Notes under the pieces: generated by a model | Database searches by the model: none | The model's input: the letters and a program-made list of their open reading frames with translations, nothing else | Told to the model about the DNA's origin: nothing | Translations under genes and position numbers: made by a program | Source: an uncultured Lachnospiraceae bacterium | Lineage (GTDB): Bacteria > Bacillota > Clostridia > Lachnospirales > Lachnospiraceae | Assembly (NCBI GenBank): GCA_947053345.1 | Contig: CAMRSM010000014.1 | Span: forward strand, 1 to 64,000 | Length of the DNA: 64,000 nt | Direction: 5' to 3' | Part shown: piece by piece, positions 52,398 through 61,603 of the stretch | Layout: each line of letters starts with the position of its first letter | Numbering within the stretch: the first letter of the stretch is position 1

Positions 52398-53357
52398 ATG
52401 AAAATTGTATTTATGGAGGCGGACACATTGGGCAAGGATGTGGATCTTGGCGCGTTTGACGCGCTCGGGGAGGTTGTGGTATATGATAAATCCGCACCGG
52501 GGGAAAACGCGGCACGGATCCGGGACGCGGATATTGTTATCGTAAACAAGATCCCGATGGACGAGGCGCTGTTAAGAGACTGTGCCCGGCTGAAACTGAT
52601 TGCTTTAACGGCAACCGGGACAAACAATGTCGATTTTCCTTATGTGGCAGCCCGCGGCATCCGGGTGGCAAATGTCAGCGGTTACTCGACGGATTCGGTG
52701 GCGCAGCATACCTTCGCATTATTGTTTTATGTGTATGAAAAGCTGCATTTTTACGATCATTACGTCAAGTCGGGCGAGTATGTAAAATGCGATATTTTCA
52801 GCAAGTTTGATGTCCGTTTCCATGAACTTTTTGGCAAGCGCTTCGGTATTGTCGGGCTTGGCAATATCGGCAGGAGGGTGGCGGGGATCGCCCGGGCATT
52901 TGGCTGTGAGGTGGTCTATTATTCCACCGGCGGCGCGCACGACGATAAGGACTACCGGCGGGTGGATAAGGAGACATTGTTCCGGGAGTCGGATATCATT
53001 TCCATCCATGCCCCGCTCAATGAGGCGACAAGAAATTTTGTCGGGGAGCGGGAGCTTTCCTGGATGAAGCGGGATGCCGTGCTTTTAAACCTTGGGCGCG
53101 GCCCGATCATTGACCAGGAGGCGCTCGCGAAAGCCCTGCTTGAGGAGCGCATCGGCGGCGCGGGGCTTGACGTGCTGACTATCGAGCCGATGGCGGCGGA
53201 CAATCCGCTCCTTAAAGTGCAGGATTCCACACGCCTGATCATCACGCCGCATATTGCATGGGCGACCACCGAGGCAAGGCAGCGCTGTGTGGACGAGGTA
53301 GCGCGGAATGTGGAGGCGTTCCTTGCGGGGAAGGAAAGAAACGTAGTTAACGGTTAA
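52398..53357 (+). CDS. D-isomer 2-hydroxyacid dehydrogenase
   Basis: The 319-residue NAD(P)-dependent dehydrogenase belongs to the D-2-hydroxyacid family. It has the Rossmann motif FGIVGLGNIGRRVAGI near residue 148, catalytic Arg in LNLGRGPIID, Glu in LDVLTIEPM and His in ITPHIAWAT. It resembles glycerate or hydroxypyruvate reductases, but the substrate cannot be fixed. The ATG at 52398 follows GGGGGA; the longer frame from 52293 overlaps non-coding repeats. No clear operon partner: methyl-cycle genes follow after 286 bases. Confidence 0.9.
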   Translation: MKIVFMEADTLGKDVDLGAFDALGEVVVYDKSAPGENAARIRDADIVIVNKIPMDEALLRDCARLKLIALTATGTNNVDFPYVAARGIRVANVSGYSTDSVAQHTFALLFYVYEKLHFYDHYVKSGEYVKCDIFSKFDVRFHELFGKRFGIVGLGNIGRRVAGIARAFGCEVVYYSTGGAHDDKDYRRVDKETLFRESDIISIHAPLNEATRNFVGERELSWMKRDAVLLNLGRGPIIDQEALAKALLEERIGGAGLDVLTIEPMAADNPLLKVQDSTRLIITPHIAWATTEARQRCVDEVARNVEAFLAGKERNVVNG

Positions 53358-53643
53358 TGCGAATGAGTTTTTGCGGTCTGCTCTGTAAAGAGAAAGCCGG
53401 AGAACAGGACAGGACGGATTATGGGCTGGCGGAAAGTCCACGGTGTGCGGCAGAAAAGGGCACCGGACGGGACGGAAAGCCTGCATGGCGGCGTACGGCT
53501 AAAGCGAACGGAAAAGATGGGGCAGCATGGATATGAAAACCCCGGAACCAAACAAGAAAGACAAAGCGGTATTGGAATCAAGCCGGAAACAAAGCGTAAA
53601 AAGTAGCGGCAGCACGGAAATCAAGATCAAAAGGAAGAGTATC

Positions 53644-55569
53644 ATGGACATCAGGGAATATTTGCGCGCACACCGTCTGGTGACGGACGGCGCGATGGGA
53701 ACATATTACGCGGCGCTTAAAAAGCAGGAGAGCCTTGTTTCGGAGTGGGCGAACATAAACGAGCCGGGGGTGGTCGCGGGAATCCACCGCGCCTATCTTG
53801 CGGCGGGGGCGGTATTGATCCGGACGAACACGTTTGCGGCAGGCAGGCAGGTGCTTGGCACCGGGATAAAAGAGCAGGAAAAGATTGTGCGCGCCGCATG
53901 CCGGATCGCAAGAAAGGAGATTGCTGCGCATACCGCACGGACAGGAAAGCCTTGTTTTCTGGCGGGCGACATCGGACCGCTGCGTGAGCTTTCGGAACAT
54001 GGGGAACCGGCGGATGCGGGGGCGGAGTACCGCTTTTTGGTTGACCTGTTTTTGGAGGAGGGCGTGGATGCGCTCTGGTTTGAAACTTTCCCGGATTTGG
54101 GCGGGATGGGCCAGGCAGCGGCATACGCAAAAGAAAAGTGTCCGGGCATTTTCTGTGCGGGATTATTTTCCGTGAACCAAAACGGGTATTCAGCGGCGGG
54201 AATCCGCGCAAGCCGCCTGATCGCACAGGCGGAAAGAGTGGAGGCTCTCGATGCAGTCGGGTTAAACTGCGGGGTCGGTTCGGCACATATGTTACATATC
54301 GTGGAAAACCTGCATCTGCCAGAATACAAATATTTCTGCGCCCTGCCGAATGCCGGATACCCGGAACAGCTGCAAAGCCGGATGGTCTTTGTGCGCAATG
54401 AGAATTATTTTTGCCGTAACATGGAAAGGATCGCGGCACACGGCGTATCCATAGTCGGGGCGTGCTGCGGCTCATCGCCGGAATATATCCGGGAGATTAC
54501 GGAAAATGTACCATTGTCCCGGCCGGAAGCAGACCGGGGAGGGCGGTTGCCGCAGGATAAGGAAGAGAAAAGCAGCACTGTTTGCGCAGGGGAAAAGGCA
54601 GCGCCGCAGATTATCGTGGGGGCGGATATTTCCGGAGACGAAAACGCGGACGGGAAAGCAGGTGTCGATGCGCGCATCCGGACGGAAAACAATTTCCTTA
54701 TGCGGTTGTTTTCAAGGAAAAAAGTCATTGCAGTCGAACTCGACCCGCCTTATGATGCCGACGACGCAAAGATCATCGCGGCGGCAAAACGCTTAAAGGA
54801 GCTTGGGGTGGATATCATAACGATCGCGGATTCCCCGCAGGGGCGCAGCCGCATGGACTCCGTACTGACGGCGGTGAAACTTACCGGTATCACCGGAATG
54901 CCCGTGATGCCCCATGTATGCTGCCGGGACAAAAACATGATTGCCATGCGCTCGATGCTGCTCGGCGCGTACGCGAATGAAATCCGCAATTTCCTTTTTG
55001 TCACAGGTGACCCGGTTCCGGGGGAACTGCGCAGCAGAGCGACCGGGGTATTTGATTATAATTCCATGAAGCTGATGGGCTTTGTGCGGGAAATGAACCG
55101 CGAGCATTTTGCGGATGAGCCGATTGTATACGGGGGAGCGCTCAATCAGGGGCGCGTCAATTTTGACAAGGAGATGGAGCGCACCCGCAAAAAAATTGAG
55201 GCGGGGGCATCCTATTTCCTGACCCAGCCTGTTTATGGGGCGGAGGATATCCGCAGGCTTGGTCAGCTGAAACAGACGCTTAAAACAAGGCTGCTTGCGG
55301 GGATCATGCCGCTTGTCAGCTACCGCAACGCCAATTTTGTTAAAAATGAGCTGGTTGGCATAAATGTGCCGGATGAGGTGCTTGCCGCTTACCGCCCGGA
55401 TATGGGCAGGGAGGAAGGGGAGGAGGCCGGTGTCCGGATCGCATTTGGCGTGATGGAGAAGCTTGACTGCTTTGTGGACGGATATTATTTTATGCTGCCG
55501 TTTAACCGGGTGGGGCTGATGGAGAAGATTATTTCGGGTATGTCAACAGCAGAAGGAGAGAAATCATGA
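53644..55569 (+). CDS. Homocysteine S-methyltransferase / methylenetetrahydrofolate reductase fusion
   Basis: The 641-residue protein matches Bacillus YitJ in layout. The N-terminal domain (about residues 1-290) is a homocysteine methyltransferase with zinc-binding cysteines in GLNCGVGS and GACCGSSPEY. After a poorly conserved linker, the C-terminal domain (about 350-630) is methylenetetrahydrofolate reductase (VIAVELDPPYDAD, ITIADSPQGR, FVTGDPVP). It makes 5-methyl-THF and may pass its methyl group to homocysteine. The next gene, metH, overlaps by 4 bases (ATGA), so both are translated together. The ATG at 53644 follows AGGAAG; an in-frame ATG at 53527 would add 39 charged residues. Confidence 0.9.
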   Translation: MDIREYLRAHRLVTDGAMGTYYAALKKQESLVSEWANINEPGVVAGIHRAYLAAGAVLIRTNTFAAGRQVLGTGIKEQEKIVRAACRIARKEIAAHTARTGKPCFLAGDIGPLRELSEHGEPADAGAEYRFLVDLFLEEGVDALWFETFPDLGGMGQAAAYAKEKCPGIFCAGLFSVNQNGYSAAGIRASRLIAQAERVEALDAVGLNCGVGSAHMLHIVENLHLPEYKYFCALPNAGYPEQLQSRMVFVRNENYFCRNMERIAAHGVSIVGACCGSSPEYIREITENVPLSRPEADRGGRLPQDKEEKSSTVCAGEKAAPQIIVGADISGDENADGKAGVDARIRTENNFLMRLFSRKKVIAVELDPPYDADDAKIIAAAKRLKELGVDIITIADSPQGRSRMDSVLTAVKLTGITGMPVMPHVCCRDKNMIAMRSMLLGAYANEIRNFLFVTGDPVPGELRSRATGVFDYNSMKLMGFVREMNREHFADEPIVYGGALNQGRVNFDKEMERTRKKIEAGASYFLTQPVYGAEDIRRLGQLKQTLKTRLLAGIMPLVSYRNANFVKNELVGINVPDEVLAAYRPDMGREEGEEAGVRIAFGVMEKLDCFVDGYYFMLPFNRVGLMEKIISGMSTAEGEKS

Positions 55570-58235
55570 CAAGACAGCAATTCAAACAATTGACCGCATC
55601 AAAACGCCTTATTCTTGACGGGGCAACCGGAAGCTGCCTGCTTGCGGCGGGGATGCCGCGCGGGGTCTGTCCGGAACAGTGGATCCTTAAGCATCCGGAA
55701 ATCCTGGTTCGCCTGCAGACCGCTTACCTTGATTCCGGCACGGACATCCTATACGCGCCGACCTTTTCCGGCAACCGCGTCAAGCTTGCGGAATACGGGC
55801 TTTCCGACCGTGTCCGGCAGATGAACCACGGGCTGGTCGCGCTGTCAAAGCAGGCGGTATCGCGTGCCGGGCGGGAAGGGAGCGCCTTTGTGGCAGCCGA
55901 CCTTACCATGACCGGAAAACAGCTTGCCCCAATCGGCACGATGGATTTTGAGGAGCTGGTCGATGTTTATAAGGAGCAGGCGCGCTGCTGTGTTGAGGCC
56001 GGCGCGGATCTTTTCGTCGTGGAAACGATGATGAGCCTGCAGGAATGCCGCGCCGCGCTGCTTGCCATACGGGAAACATGTGACCTTCCGGTGATGGTGA
56101 CATTGACGTTCCGGGAGGATGGGCGCACGTTTCACGGCAATTCCCCGGAGACGGCTGCCATCATTCTGGGGAAAATGGGCGCGGATGCGGTCGGCATGAA
56201 CTGTTCGGCAGGACCCGATCAGCTCCTTGGATTTGTGGAGCGCATGGCAGCAGTATCCGAAGTGCCGGTGGTTGTAAAGCCAAACGCAGGATTGCCGGTG
56301 TTAAAGGACGGGGAAACGGTCTATAATATGGTCCCGGAAGAATTTGTGGAACATATGGAGGCAGTCCTGCGGGCAGGTGCCGCGATCGTGGGCGGCTGCT
56401 GCGGAACCACGCCGGAATACATCAAAGGCCTGGCAGCGGCGGCAAAGAAATTTGCACCTGTGGCATCCGGCGAAAAGCACCTGCGCTGCCTTGCGACGGA
56501 GCGCAGTGTATTGGACATTGACCTTGACGGGAGATTTTTGGTGATCGGCGAGCGCATCAACCCGACCGGGAAAAAGGCGCTGCAGGCGGCGCTTAAGGAA
56601 GGGGATCTCACCCTGGTGGAAGAGATGGCAAAGGAGCAGGTGGAAGCGGGCGCGGATATCCTTGACATCAATATGGGCATGAACGGCATCGACGAGAAAG
56701 CGATGATGCTCTCCGCTGTCGAGACCGTCTCCGGGCTGGTTGATGTGCCGCTGTGCATTGATTCGAGCCACCCGGAGATCATCGAGGCGGCGTTGCGGCG
56801 CTATCCGGGGCGCGCGCTCATCAATTCCGTTTCGCTGGAAGCCGGAAAAATGGAGCGGCTGCTCCCGGCGGCAAAAAAATACGGCGCAATGTTCATCCTT
56901 CTGCCGCTATCGCAGACCGGGCTGCCAAAGGATATGGAGGAAAAAAAGCAGATCATCCGCCGAATCCTTGACGAAGCGAAAGCATGCGGACTTGGCAGGG
57001 AGGATGTTTTTGTGGACGGTCTGGTCAACACAGTCGGGGCGAACCGCGACGCGGCGGCCGCAGCGGCGGAAACCATCCGGTACTGCAAGGAGGAGCTTGG
57101 CGTGGCGACCATGTGCGGGCTGTCCAATATCTCGTTCGGGCTGCCGCAGCGGCCGATTGTGAACGCGGCATTTTTAGCGTTTTCCGTCCAGGCGGGAATC
57201 ACGGCGGCAATCGTAAACCCGTCCCAGCGGCTGCTGATGAATATGGCGGCAGCGGCCGATTTGCTGTGTGGGAAGGAAGGGGCCGATATCCGCTATATCG
57301 AGCGGGCGACGGCAGGTTCGGTGACGCTTGTGGAAACGGCGCAGTTGGAGGAATTGAAACACCGGGCGGCGCAGGAGGCGGGCCGGGCCGGAACCAGTGC
57401 GGGTTTTGGTGATTTAGGGACTGGCGGTTTGGGAAATGGCATGGATTGTGAAAATTTAGGAACTGGAGGAGCAGGAAGTGGTGCGGGTTTCGTAACTTTG
57501 GGAGATGCCGGGTCAGGAAGCAGTGAAAGACCAAATGGCAGTCCGGAAGGCGGACATCCGCCAAACGCCCGAAATGCTTTGGAATCCGCCGCCCACAAAG
57601 TGCACGAGGCCGTCATAAAGGGCAGCCGTAAGGCAATCGTATCACTGACAAAAGATGCACTTTCGGCTGGTTTCCTGCCGCAGGATATCCTGAACGGCGA
57701 GCTGATCCCCGCCATCAATGAGGTCGGCGAGCTGTTCAACCGGCAGAAATATTTCCTGCCGCAGCTCATTGCTTCCGCGGAGGCGATGAAAACGGCGGTT
57801 GAATATCTGGAACCGCTGTTATCCGAAAACGCGCAGCCGGAAAAACTTGGCGTGGTGGTAATCGCAACGGTGGCGGGCGATATTCATGATATCGGGAAGA
57901 ACCTTGTCGCGCTGATGCTGAAAAATTACGGCTTTGACGTGCACGACCTTGGCAAGGACGTGCCGACGGAGGAGATCATCCGCGCCGCGCAAGAATTGGA
58001 CGCGGATATCATTGCGGTATCGGCTCTGATGACGACCACCATGCTTGAGATGAAAGAGGTCGTGCGGCAGCGTGACGCGGCAGGGCTGCGCGCGAAGGTC
58101 ATGATCGGGGGGGCGGTGATCACACAGAGCTACTGTGATGAAATCCATGCGGACGGATATTCGAAGGATGCACAGGAGGCAGTCGCGCTGGCAAGGCGGC
58201 TGGTATCGGCGCGGCATTCGGCGGATGGAGAATGA
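55566..58235 (+). CDS. metH: Cobalamin-dependent methionine synthase lacking the activation domain
   Basis: The 889-residue protein methylates homocysteine with 5-methyl-THF through cobalamin. Domains are in order: homocysteine-binding with GMNCSAGPDQ and GGCCGTTPEY (about 1-305), pterin-binding with VIGERINPTGKKAL (about 320-600), then cap and B12-binding domains with VAGDIHDIGKNLVALML near residue 770. The C-terminal AdoMet activation domain of E. coli MetH is missing, as in many Firmicutes where it is encoded separately. An unusual 65-residue Gly/Ser-rich insertion (about residues 607-670) separates the pterin domain from the cap domain. It overlaps the upstream gene by 4 bases. No S-box or cobalamin riboswitch is evident before the operon. 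Confidence 0.93.
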   Translation: MTRQQFKQLTASKRLILDGATGSCLLAAGMPRGVCPEQWILKHPEILVRLQTAYLDSGTDILYAPTFSGNRVKLAEYGLSDRVRQMNHGLVALSKQAVSRAGREGSAFVAADLTMTGKQLAPIGTMDFEELVDVYKEQARCCVEAGADLFVVETMMSLQECRAALLAIRETCDLPVMVTLTFREDGRTFHGNSPETAAIILGKMGADAVGMNCSAGPDQLLGFVERMAAVSEVPVVVKPNAGLPVLKDGETVYNMVPEEFVEHMEAVLRAGAAIVGGCCGTTPEYIKGLAAAAKKFAPVASGEKHLRCLATERSVLDIDLDGRFLVIGERINPTGKKALQAALKEGDLTLVEEMAKEQVEAGADILDINMGMNGIDEKAMMLSAVETVSGLVDVPLCIDSSHPEIIEAALRRYPGRALINSVSLEAGKMERLLPAAKKYGAMFILLPLSQTGLPKDMEEKKQIIRRILDEAKACGLGREDVFVDGLVNTVGANRDAAAAAAETIRYCKEELGVATMCGLSNISFGLPQRPIVNAAFLAFSVQAGITAAIVNPSQRLLMNMAAAADLLCGKEGADIRYIERATAGSVTLVETAQLEELKHRAAQEAGRAGTSAGFGDLGTGGLGNGMDCENLGTGGAGSGAGFVTLGDAGSGSSERPNGSPEGGHPPNARNALESAAHKVHEAVIKGSRKAIVSLTKDALSAGFLPQDILNGELIPAINEVGELFNRQKYFLPQLIASAEAMKTAVEYLEPLLSENAQPEKLGVVVIATVAGDIHDIGKNLVALMLKNYGFDVHDLGKDVPTEEIIRAAQELDADIIAVSALMTTTMLEMKEVVRQRDAAGLRAKVMIGGAVITQSYCDEIHADGYSKDAQEAVALARRLVSARHSADGE

Positions 58236-58451
58236 AAATTAAATACCAGTGCTGCTTCAGCAATACCGGGTGATATTGTTTTGTATGGGAGTATTTCACA
58301 TTCAGCAGTCCTGGAAGGAAGTATAAGTGGGGAACCAATAGCCACAAGAACATTGATTTCTAAATGGGGTTCAACCGGTGTATTCCGACATCGTGCTACA
58401 CAAGTACCAAGCAGTTATGATACAAATACGATATCTATATGGCATCGCTAA
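58236..58451 (+). pseudogene. C-terminal remnant of an NlpC/amidase-like protein
   Basis: Directly after the metH stop, the same frame is open for 71 codons without a start codon. It encodes PGDIVLYGSISHSAVLEG, then TLISKWGSTGVFRH and a TAA stop. The GDIVLY...SHSAV and SKWG..G..RH segments resemble, from memory, the end of secreted amidase-like proteins of Firmicutes. It looks like the end of a deleted gene joined to the metH stop. AT-rich codons set it apart from its neighbours. Family assignment is tentative. Confidence 0.5.
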
Positions 58452-58466
58452 ATTATAGGAGGGGTT

Positions 58467-59006
58467 ATGAAACATAAAAGCAACATTTTTTTAACGGCTT
58501 TGCTGATTCTATCAATTTTTTCAGGATTTTTTGCGTGTGGAAGGCAGGAAAATCAAGAAACGTCAGAAAAAAAAGATGAAAACGAAACAGTATGTTTTGT
58601 ATACCCTTCCGAGTTTGGCGATTGGCTGACGGTGGAACAAAAGATCGAGCAGTGCAGGATACCGGAGGATGTGTTAAACAAAATGACGGTGGAGGAATTG
58701 GTTTGGGCGGTGATTGACTTTCCGTTTCTGGTGAATGCGGCACTCACGGATTGGCCGCAGGGGCTGGATGTACTGGCGGAGGAGTCGGATGCTTTTGCCA
58801 GGCTTGCAGGGTGTGAGAAACCGGAAGATGAGATTATTTCAGCCTTGCAGGATGCGGAGGAAACCGAAAGCGGAGAAAAGCTGGTGTGGGTCAGCTTTGC
58901 AAAGGATGTATTTTATCACGGACAAGAAAAATATTTTGATTTCAGTGAGGAACAATTAGGATATCTTTCCGGGGGGACGAAGGAAGAAACCGGTGTAGAG
59001 GGATAA
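58467..59006 (+). CDS. Hypothetical lipoprotein
   Basis: This 179-residue protein has a lipoprotein signal with Cys24 in SGFFACGR. The segment LNKMTVEELVWAVIDFPFLVNAAL (about residues 70-93, in shorter parts) resembles a motif, MTTEELLEAVLDYPL, that I recall from Firmicutes proteins of the same group as the amidase-like remnant upstream. It is acidic and should sit outside the membrane. GGAGGGG precedes the ATG. It and the fragment before it may be parts of one former locus. Function is unknown. Confidence 0.7.
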   Translation: MKHKSNIFLTALLILSIFSGFFACGRQENQETSEKKDENETVCFVYPSEFGDWLTVEQKIEQCRIPEDVLNKMTVEELVWAVIDFPFLVNAALTDWPQGLDVLAEESDAFARLAGCEKPEDEIISALQDAEETESGEKLVWVSFAKDVFYHGQEKYFDFSEEQLGYLSGGTKEETGVEG

Positions 59007-59009
59007 AGG

Positions 59010-59201
59010 ATGAAAAAAGGGATGCCGTTTGTCCTTCGTGTGAGTGTTTCGGGGACGGACATTGATTGGAAAACAGGGAAAAGAACCAATACGGGACCGA
59101 GATATTTTATTGTGCCGGGAGTCGCTACAAGGGAGGAGGCTCTCGCGGTGCTTGAGGAGCATTTCGGTTGGCTTGGGAGAGGGAATTTCCGGAAGGATTA
59201 G
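59010..59201 (+). CDS. Small hypothetical protein
   Basis: The 63-residue protein starts 3 bases after the lipoprotein gene, behind AGGGATAAAGG. It has no signal peptide or membrane helix. The sequence is basic and ends with EEALAVLEEHFGWLGRGNFRKD. It is not recognised; an immunity-type or accessory role next to the lipoprotein is possible but cannot be shown. The coding frame and spacing support it as a real gene, with moderate certainty. Confidence 0.5.
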   Translation: MKKGMPFVLRVSVSGTDIDWKTGKRTNTGPRYFIVPGVATREEALAVLEEHFGWLGRGNFRKD

Positions 59202-59264
59202 GTCAGCCGTTTTAGGCTGCGAACAGCGTGAGAGAATTTTCGGCAATGGAAATGATCCATTTGA

Positions 59265-59293
59265 TTGACAATCACCCGTTGCAGATTTATAAT
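59265..59293 (+). promoter_or_regulatory. Promoter of the 59407 lipoprotein gene
   Basis: Perfect TTGACA (59265-59270) and TATAAT (59288-59293) with a 17-base spacer. Confidence 0.85.
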
Positions 59294-59406
59294 AATAATG
59301 GTACATTTCAATCAGTTTTTTCATGATTTTACAGCCTGCGGGAAGAAATTCCGGGGCATCCATGAAAGAAAAAAAGAAATCGTGAGAGGGGCTTGGGGTG
59401 GTGTTT

Positions 59407-61044
59407 ATGAAATGGGAAAAGATAAGGATGGTCTTGCTTTCCTGCATGCTCCTGCCGCTGATATGCGGCTGTGGAAAGGAAGAGGAGGTATCCGGGCAGG
59501 GTTCTGTCCGTTATGCGGAGGTTGCGGTGGAGATTGCCGACGACGGCAATGACCTTGTGTATGCCTTTTCTTCCCGCGGGGAATTTGAAGCGGCGGTGGA
59601 TTCGTCTTTTTGGTTGGGGAATGTAGTGTACGATGGCAGGCATTATTTTTTGGATGTCAGGGAGAAGCGGTCGGCCGGATTCCTGACGGAAAATGGAAGC
59701 TATGAATATGATTACTTCATCGCCACCTGCAGGCTCGGGGAGGATGCCGCCGCACAGGAGACCGTGCTGGAGCTATCGGGCATGACCGGCTATGAGGGGT
59801 TCGGTGGTTTTTTTATCCAGGAGGGACTGCTTTGCTGTTCGTGGCAGACCGCGGAAGGGATTCAAAAGCATGTCGTGGTGGATCTGGATTCGGAGCCGCA
59901 GCCGGATGTAAGCGAGTTTTTAGTCCCTGAGGGACGGGAGGTAAAGGCGGTGGTCTCCACTGGATATTATTATCTGGAGGACGGGAAGATATATTTCTCA
60001 AAATACGAAAACGGAAAGGGAAACTTATTTTACGAGTGTGACGGGAAGGTGTGCGGGCTGTACCGGGACGGGGCAGGGCTCTGCGCGTTTGTGGAGAACG
60101 CCGGTGCGGTTTCGGTCGTTGTCCTTGATAAAAAAGGTAGATTGCAGGTGGAATACAAGGGTCTGGAGCAGGCGGGGGAGCTTGTGGGCGGATCGGCTCC
60201 GGCACTGGTCGCCGAAAAGAACGGGATACTGTACTATATCCTGAACGCGAAAAAAGAGGGGACTTCCTACAATCACTGGCTTATCCGGGCGGATCTTTTG
60301 CAGGGGACACGAAAGGTCTGTGGGGGATGGTACAGAAAGCAATCCCTTGATGCGGAACTGGAGCATGTGGTGAAGGAATACCTGAACCACTTTTTCTGGT
60401 GCAACCCGGACGATATGCCGCAGGAGGCAGCAGTTTATCCGTATCAGATATACAAGACGGCGGAGGAGGGCGAGTTCCCAGAAACATACTTAAAGCTTGG
60501 GCTTAAGGAGGATTGGCAGTGGTTTTGCTGTACGTACGCAAGGTGGCAGGAGTATTACATAGAGCCGCTTCGGCGGGAGCTCCCGGAGGGACTATGGATG
60601 GCGGCTTCCGGCGAGATCGCCATGTCGGATGTAAAACAGCCGGTATTTCAGGAGAGTGACTGGAAATCGGTGAAACTGCAAAACATCGAGAGGGCGCTTG
60701 GAAATTTGTGCTGCAGGGCTTTTGAGGAGGAATACTGGGCGGGAGAGGTGTTTGAGGTGTATCTCTCGGATTTTTGTCCGGAAAACGGGATGATGCCCGT
60801 GATGTACATATTTTGCGGGGATGAGGTATGTGAGCTGCAGGGAAGTCTTGGACATAGCGATACTTGGAGGAAGGAGGATATGGAGCTTGATTTTAGATCG
60901 CTCAACGAGAAGGGGTTATTCGATATTACCGCAAAAGAAGGGATGGACAAAGATCGATTTGAACGCATCCGCAAGATTTCGGTCTTACATATGGAATGTA
61001 AGAAGGACGAGGAGCCGAGACCTTGGCCGAGGGGGAATGACTAA
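59407..61044 (+). CDS. Large hypothetical lipoprotein
   Basis: This 545-residue protein has a lipoprotein signal ending in LPLICGCG and is otherwise extracellular. Residues 45-320 contain repeating YYYLEDGKIYFSK-, GNVVYDGRHYFLD- and EKNGILYYIL-type strands, suggesting a beta-propeller; the C-terminal half is mixed and has several Cys and Trp residues. I do not recognise the family. The start at 59407 was chosen over GTG at 59398 since it directly begins the signal; the ribosome binding site is weak. It has its own strong promoter. Function is unknown. Confidence 0.75.
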   Translation: MKWEKIRMVLLSCMLLPLICGCGKEEEVSGQGSVRYAEVAVEIADDGNDLVYAFSSRGEFEAAVDSSFWLGNVVYDGRHYFLDVREKRSAGFLTENGSYEYDYFIATCRLGEDAAAQETVLELSGMTGYEGFGGFFIQEGLLCCSWQTAEGIQKHVVVDLDSEPQPDVSEFLVPEGREVKAVVSTGYYYLEDGKIYFSKYENGKGNLFYECDGKVCGLYRDGAGLCAFVENAGAVSVVVLDKKGRLQVEYKGLEQAGELVGGSAPALVAEKNGILYYILNAKKEGTSYNHWLIRADLLQGTRKVCGGWYRKQSLDAELEHVVKEYLNHFFWCNPDDMPQEAAVYPYQIYKTAEEGEFPETYLKLGLKEDWQWFCCTYARWQEYYIEPLRRELPEGLWMAASGEIAMSDVKQPVFQESDWKSVKLQNIERALGNLCCRAFEEEYWAGEVFEVYLSDFCPENGMMPVMYIFCGDEVCELQGSLGHSDTWRKEDMELDFRSLNEKGLFDITAKEGMDKDRFERIRKISVLHMECKKDEEPRPWPRGND

Positions 61045-61122
61045 GATTTCGGTAAACAAAGCGCATTGATGCGCTTAGGATGGTGATGTGGCGGAAATGG
61101 GAGACTGGGTTTTGCAGAAGAG

Positions 61123-61603
61123 ATGAGAAAGGCAGGCAGCTTTACCCGCACGGAGAACGGGGTCTTCGCCTTAAATTCGACAGGGGCGGCATGTCTTGAT
61201 TTTTTCGGCACGGTCGGTTCGCTGCGGGAAGCGCAGGAAACCCGGATATGTGCTCTGTTTTCGGGGGCTTTTCAGGAAGACCCGCTGTTTGCAACAAAGA
61301 TCGTTTTTTACGCGCGGGACATCCGGGGCGGGCTTGGCGAGCGCAGAATGTTCCGCACCCTGCTGCGGTATATAACGCAGATGCATCCGGGTGCGCTTGT
61401 GCCAAACCTTGACCTGATCGGTCTGTTCGGGCGCTACGATGACATATACTGCCTGATCGGAACGCCCGCAGAGGATGCGATGTGGGTGGCGATGAAGGCG
61501 CGGTTTGGGGAAGATCTTAAAAACCTGAACGGGAAAATACGATTTCTCTGTTGGCAAAATGGATCAAGACGGCGGACGCAAGCGCCCCCTTTTTGGATGT
61601 CAA
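61123..61603 (+). pseudogene. Truncated, frameshifted DUF2828 (Ro/TROVE-like) gene
   Basis: The first 138 codons encode the N-terminal part of a DUF2828 protein, relatives of the Ro60/TROVE RNA-binding family: ALNSTGAACLDFFGTVGS, VFYARDIRGGLGERRMFRT and LIGLFGRYDDIYCL are the key segments. Near 61534-61540 the frame breaks: removing two bases there restores GKTISLLAKWIKTADAS, which fits the family consensus. The gene then stops matching at 61603, exactly where the convergent HD-Pnk gene ends, so the rest of the protein (normally 400 or more residues with a vWA domain) is missing. The ribosome binding site is poor. It is probably not functional. Confidence 0.75.

Noticed and set aside
53358..53643. 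S-box (SAM) or cobalamin riboswitch before the methionine genes
   Set aside because: The 286-base gap shows neither the conserved S-box core nor the B12-box, and no terminator with anti-terminator.
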